Shown piece after piece: positions 60,273 through 64,000 of a DNA stretch of 64,000 nt. The position numbers and the translations under genes are program-made. Origin of the DNA: Pseudemcibacter sp038106445 (GTDB lineage Bacteria > Pseudomonadota > Alphaproteobacteria > Sphingomonadales > Emcibacteraceae); NCBI GenBank assembly GCA_038106445.1, contig JAYODU010000002.1, positions 124,001-188,000 of the forward strand. Direction: 5' to 3'. Below the pieces are notes generated by a model that made no database searches, had not been told where the DNA came from, and saw only the letters and a list, made by a program, of their open reading frames with translations. The stretch's first letter is position 1. Every line of letters begins with the position of its first letter.

Positions 60273-61652
60273 TTAATTTACCGAATTTGGTTTCTGCCTG
60301 ACCAGGCACAGAACTTTTTTGTTTTGCAGCGCCCGACAATTATCCTGTGCCGCGTTAAAATTGTCATATTCCCCAAAAATAAGTCTATATCTTATCTGAT
60401 TATCCGCTGTCATGACTTCGCTTATTTCAATGGAGCGGTCAGTAAGAAGTTCTGGCGCTAATTTCTGTAATCTTTTCCAGTCTGAATTAACATCATCCTC
60501 ACTCATGTAGGAACCTAGTTGCAATTGGTAATATTCAAGTGGGGTCAGATCAGGTATAGCGGCCATCTCTTCCGGATCCATAGTATAAGTTTCTTCCTGT
60601 GGAGCTATATTGTCATCTAATTGTTCACGATTGGATGTAGTTTCCATATCATGGGATGCCATTTCATCAGAAGAGGCCATATCATTAACTTCAGAATTCA
60701 AGATATCCTCAAGCATCTGACGTTTTGGATCAATAGAAACGACAGATGGTGTTTTTGGTTCTTCTGACTGAACTGTTGTTTGATCAATCATATCTTCCGG
60801 AAAGGATGACACGTTAAGAAATATTGCCTGAGCTCTTTTTTTACCTGATAGTCCCCTTAGCCATGCATAACGCTTCATATTGGCGTCAATTTCTTCCGGT
60901 GTCTGCAGGGCACTCGCCATTGTAAGGGCTGCCTCCTCTTCACCTGAAAGCGCATAAACCATTACCAGGTTTTGCTGTGCTGTTGTTTGACTGTAATCAA
61001 GATTAATTGCTTTGCTAAGTAATTGAATTGACAGGGCAAATTCATCCTGAAATGCGAGCGACAATGCCAGATTATTTAAAAGTGAAATGTGATCTGGGTT
61101 AATGGAAAGTCCACGTCCATATGCATTCTGTGCCTGTTCATGAAGCCCTTCCAGATCATAGACCAGGCCAATACTATTATAGATCCGGAAATTATCCGGT
61201 GATTTTTCCGCCGCAGCCTCAAGATACTCGATCGCTTCCAGTGAGCGGTTTTTTTGAACCATCATCTGCCCCAAACCAAGCTGGGCTTCAGCATTATCAG
61301 GTTCTAAATCAAGAACCTGCTGATAGTAGGTAATAGCCCCATCAGTCGCACCAAGACGCTGATATATTTGACCAAGTGCTAAACGGGAAGTGACATGCCG
61401 CGGGCTTTCATTTGCGGCACGCTGATAAAGACGTATCGCATTTGTATAATCACCTGCTATTCGGAAACTTTCCGCCATCTTCATAAGAGACGGACTTGAA
61501 AAAGCAAGTTCACCGTCTACGCGACGTTCCCGGGGCATGGCATTTTCATCATAGTTCGGTTCAAATTCACCACCGCCACCGCAGGCAGATAACAATATGA
61601 TGGGAAGAATGGAAATTAGCAGCCGGTTCATAAATTTTTGTTTTAACAGCAT
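60273..61652 (-). CDS. TPR lipoprotein with C-terminal SPOR domain
   Basis: About 459 residues. The start is uncertain (61652, 61631 or 61685). Lipobox LLSACGGGG (Cys as lipoprotein anchor), six or more TPR repeats (AIRLYQRAANESPRHVTSRL, AITYYQQVLDLEPDNAEAQL, and so on), an acidic Met/Glu-rich linker, and a C-terminal SPOR domain (YYQLQLGSYMSEDDVNSDWK, RYRLIFGEYDNFNAAQDNC) that binds denuded peptidoglycan. Probably a cell-envelope or division-site scaffold. Confidence 0.87.
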   Translation of the reverse strand: MLLKQKFMNRLLISILPIILLSACGGGGEFEPNYDENAMPRERRVDGELAFSSPSLMKMAESFRIAGDYTNAIRLYQRAANESPRHVTSRLALGQIYQRLGATDGAITYYQQVLDLEPDNAEAQLGLGQMMVQKNRSLEAIEYLEAAAEKSPDNFRIYNSIGLVYDLEGLHEQAQNAYGRGLSINPDHISLLNNLALSLAFQDEFALSIQLLSKAINLDYSQTTAQQNLVMVYALSGEEEAALTMASALQTPEEIDANMKRYAWLRGLSGKKRAQAIFLNVSSFPEDMIDQTTVQSEEPKTPSVVSIDPKRQMLEDILNSEVNDMASSDEMASHDMETTSNREQLDDNIAPQEETYTMDPEEMAAIPDLTPLEYYQLQLGSYMSEDDVNSDWKRLQKLAPELLTDRSIEISEVMTADNQIRYRLIFGEYDNFNAAQDNCRALQNKKVLCLVRQKPNSVN

Positions 61653-61816
61653 GTCGTAAGGTTCATCATCAAAATAAAGTATCATACCATTGATATATTA
61701 TAAATCCTTAATATAATACAGAGAATTTAATTATATAAAAAGCAATCAAATAATTAATAAATTATTAAAATATATTTGATAATTTTATGAAGAGTAATAT
61801 TAGTTAAGGAATAAAT

Positions 61817-62011
61817 GTGGTTGATATTGCAGCAGCAAGCGCCGCCTCTTCGCAAATACAGGTCGATGCAGGACGTAGTAGCAGTCAAGAAAATGCAGCT
61901 ATTGCGAAAGACATTGAAGAAGGCAAAATTGAAGACATTATCAATGAACGTAAAGCCGTGGAAGCCGATACAGGGCCCGGCGTTGGCAATAAGATAGATA
62001 TCCAAGCCTGA
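61817..62011 (+). CDS. Small YjfB-like protein, unknown function
   Basis: 64 residues from GTG 61817 with AAGGA 7 bp upstream. Ala/Ser-rich N-terminus (DIAAASAASSQIQVDAGRSS), a charged middle helix (AAIAKDIEEGKIEDIINER), and the end PGVGNKIDIQA. The overall form (short, DI-start, G-x-x-IDI end) recalls the YjfB family of putative motility proteins; the link is tentative. A terminator follows. Confidence 0.6.
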   Translation: MVDIAAASAASSQIQVDAGRSSSQENAAIAKDIEEGKIEDIINERKAVEADTGPGVGNKIDIQA

Positions 62012-62034
62012 CAAATTTATTTATTTAATAAAAT

Positions 62035-62071
62035 CAAAAAAGGCATAGTCTTACGGACCATGCCTTTTTTT
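62035..62071. terminator. Bidirectional terminator between the small gene and aspS
   Basis: AAAAAAGGCATAGTC and GGACCATGCCTTTTTT form an almost perfect stem (one A-C mismatch on the plus strand, a wobble on the minus strand) with A and T tracts on both sides. Confidence 0.9.
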
Positions 62072-62079
62072 GTTTCTCA

Positions 62080-63870
62080 TTAATGTTCCGTTTTCGGATC
62101 AGGAACCACCGTCCTTAAATGCAGCTCACGAAGTTGTTTCATTTCAACTTCACTCGGCGCATTCATCATCAGATCCTCGGCTTTCTGGTTCATCGGAAAG
62201 ACAATAACCTCACGGATATTTGGTTCATTCGCAAGCAACATAACAATACGGTCAATACCTGGCGCAATACCACCATGGGGTGGTGCGCCATATTTCAGCG
62301 CATTAAGCATACCTGCAAAACGCTTTTCAACCACTTCGGGGCCGTAACCTGCAATTTCAAATGCCTTATACATGATTTCCGGAACATGGTTTCTAATCGC
62401 CCCTGATGAAAGCTCAATACCATTACAAACAATGTCATACTGATATCCCAAAATATCTTCCGGATCCATTGTCTTAAGCGCTTCAAGACCCCCTTGGGGC
62501 ATTGAGAATGGGTTATGGCTGAAATCCAGTTTCTTTTCAACGTCGTCATATTCATACATTGGAAAATCAACTATCCAGCAGAATTTAAACTCATCCTTGC
62601 TGATCAGTTCAAGGTCTTCTCCAACCTTGGTACGTGCATGTCCGGCCAGTTTTGCAGCATCCTCGTCCTTACCACAACTGAAGAAGACACCGTCATTTCC
62701 GTCCAGACCGGCTATCTCCATGAGTTTGGCAATCCGTTCTTCATCAAGGTTTTTGGCAATTGGCCCCATGGCTTCATCATCCTTGAAACGAATATAACCA
62801 AGTCCTGCATATCCTTCGGAACGTGCCCAGTCATTCATTTTATCAAAAAATGACCGCGGCTGGCTGCCCCCTGCTCCCGGTGCGGGGATTGCACGTACAA
62901 CTGCACCATTTTTAATGGCACTAGCGAAGATACCAAACCCGGAGCCATCAAAAATATCGGTCACATCACATATTTCAATCGGATTACGAAGGTCTGGTTT
63001 GTCTGAACCGTATTTCAACATCGCATCCCTGTAAGAAATGCGCGGAAACGGTGCCTGGGTTACTTTCTTATCGGAAAATTCCTCAAACACACCCTGCATG
63101 ACCGGTTCAATCGCCGCAAATACATCGTCCTGTGTTACATAAGACATTTCCATATCAAGCTGGTAAAATTCCCCAGGGCTACGATCTGCACGCGCATCTT
63201 CATCACGAAAACAGGGCGCAATCTGGAAATAACGATCAAACCCTGCAATCATTAAAAGCTGTTTGAATTGTTGCGGTGCCTGCGGCAGGGCGTAAAACTT
63301 ACCCGGGTGCAAACGACTTGGCACCAGAAAATCCCGCGCACCTTCCGGTGATGATGCTGTCAGGATCGGTGTCTGAAATTCCTTAAAGCCCTGATCAACC
63401 ATGCGGCGACGGATGCTCGAAATAATATCTGACCTCAGAACAATATTTTTATGGATACGCTCGCGACGCAGATCAAGAAAACGATACTTAAGACGGATAT
63501 CTTCCGGGTATTCCTGATCACCGAAAACAGGCATAGGAAGCTCTTCTGCCGCATTAAGCAGGTCGACTTTTTTAACCAGAATTTCAACCTCCCCGGTCGG
63601 GAGTTCCGGGTTAACCACATCGGCATTACGTTTAATTACTTCACCTTCCACACGGATAACACTCTCCGCGCGGACATTTTCAGCAAGATTAAAAATGTCC
63701 TTGAAATCGCTGTCAAAGACGCATTGTGTAATACCATAATGATCACGCAGATCAATGAATAAAAGGCCACCATGATCGCGCTTACGGTGTACCCAGCCAG
63801 ACAGACGTGCCACTTCACCAACATGACCGGCGCGGAGCTCATTACAGGTATGAGATCTATATTCGTGCAT
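62080..63870 (-). CDS. aspS: Aspartyl-tRNA synthetase
   Basis: 596 residues, class II synthetase of the bacterial type: N-terminal OB fold (GEVARLSGWVHRKRDHGGLL), catalytic motif 2 (FRDEDARADRSPGEFYQLDM), bacterial insertion (GAD domain) in the middle and motif 3 (GIAPGIDRIVMLL). Whether it is discriminating or non-discriminating depends on GatCAB, not visible here. The 130 bp upstream to the window end hold no gene. Confidence 0.97.
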   Translation of the reverse strand: MHEYRSHTCNELRAGHVGEVARLSGWVHRKRDHGGLLFIDLRDHYGITQCVFDSDFKDIFNLAENVRAESVIRVEGEVIKRNADVVNPELPTGEVEILVKKVDLLNAAEELPMPVFGDQEYPEDIRLKYRFLDLRRERIHKNIVLRSDIISSIRRRMVDQGFKEFQTPILTASSPEGARDFLVPSRLHPGKFYALPQAPQQFKQLLMIAGFDRYFQIAPCFRDEDARADRSPGEFYQLDMEMSYVTQDDVFAAIEPVMQGVFEEFSDKKVTQAPFPRISYRDAMLKYGSDKPDLRNPIEICDVTDIFDGSGFGIFASAIKNGAVVRAIPAPGAGGSQPRSFFDKMNDWARSEGYAGLGYIRFKDDEAMGPIAKNLDEERIAKLMEIAGLDGNDGVFFSCGKDEDAAKLAGHARTKVGEDLELISKDEFKFCWIVDFPMYEYDDVEKKLDFSHNPFSMPQGGLEALKTMDPEDILGYQYDIVCNGIELSSGAIRNHVPEIMYKAFEIAGYGPEVVEKRFAGMLNALKYGAPPHGGIAPGIDRIVMLLANEPNIREVIVFPMNQKAEDLMMNAPSEVEMKQLRELHLRTVVPDPKTEH

Positions 63871-64000
63871 ATTCTTTCAACATCTTTTTTAATATTCAGA
63901 TTTTATTTAGTGTCTTTTTGTGCTTTATTGTCGCTTTGTCAAGCTAATCTTTAATGTAAGCCAGTATAATAAGGGTATAAATGATTGTAATTACAACAAA

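Noticed and set aside
1..64000. CRISPR arrays, tRNA/rRNA genes, insertion sequences
   Set aside because: I found no regularly spaced repeats, no cloverleaf-like stretch in the intergenic gaps, and no transposase motifs in any translated frame.

Overview
The window reads as chromosomal DNA of a moderately AT-rich alphaproteobacterium. The evidence is the order tpiA-secG-pyrG-eno-ftsB-pdhA-pdhB-pdhC-lpd-lipA, an E1-beta subunit of pyruvate dehydrogenase with its own N-terminal lipoyl domain, an alphaproteobacterial ParE, and a GAAC-N7-GAAC LexA-type box. Assignment to a marine order such as Emcibacterales, Kordiimonadales or Sneathiellales is inference. I saw no tRNA or rRNA gene, insertion sequence, prophage or CRISPR array.

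Layout. 1-4.8 kb (minus strand): metG (cut by the window edge), holB, a small membrane-protein gene broken by two homopolymer frameshifts, rlmE and a Ppx/GppA phosphatase. 4.9-12.2 kb: three paralogous PLP enzymes of the MalY/PatB type, all with twin-arginine signals and one with a lipobox, interspersed with a secreted FAH-family hydrolase, a small membrane protein, a candidate small RNA and an unknown gene flanked by REP-like palindromes. 12.4-18 kb: an outer-membrane-protein pseudogene with two in-frame amber codons, a type II-like sulfide:quinone oxidoreductase, a secreted M1 metallopeptidase with a DUF6702-like partner, and a PAS/DUF2059 chimera. 18-29 kb: a catabolic-looking island with an ornithine-cyclodeaminase-like dehydrogenase, a CUT1-type ABC importer with an argininosuccinate-lyase-like enzyme inside its operon, a divergent large PIG-L deacetylase and a secreted alpha/beta hydrolase. 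29-34 kb: a MacB/FtsX-type permease without an ATPase, a DoxX-like protein, a class V aminotransferase and an intracellular FAH enzyme.

34-46 kb (minus strand) is a central-metabolism block: RatA/Coq10-like protein, lipoate synthase, the pyruvate dehydrogenase complex, FtsB, enolase, CTP synthase, SecG and triosephosphate isomerase. 46-56 kb: PpiD-like foldase, trpE, a short 6-phosphogluconate dehydrogenase, a divergent polysaccharide deacetylase, parE, a six-helix membrane protein with internal repeats and a DEAD-box helicase. 56-64 kb: an enoyl-CoA hydratase, three tandem secreted phosphatase-like genes (four domains with a CX4R loop), a putative SOS-controlled 70-residue membrane protein, chorismate mutase, a TPR-SPOR lipoprotein, a small YjfB-like protein and aspS.

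The most promising systems are: (1) the exported MalY/PatB-like cluster close to a sulfide:quinone oxidoreductase, which could be an envelope C-S lyase and sulfide-handling module; (2) the ABC importer, ArgH-like lyase and PIG-L island, which could be an uptake and breakdown route for an amino-sugar or aminocarboxylate conjugate; and (3) the small membrane protein under LexA-like boxes, which could be an SOS-induced division or membrane effector. All functional statements come from reading motifs and context; no database search was run.
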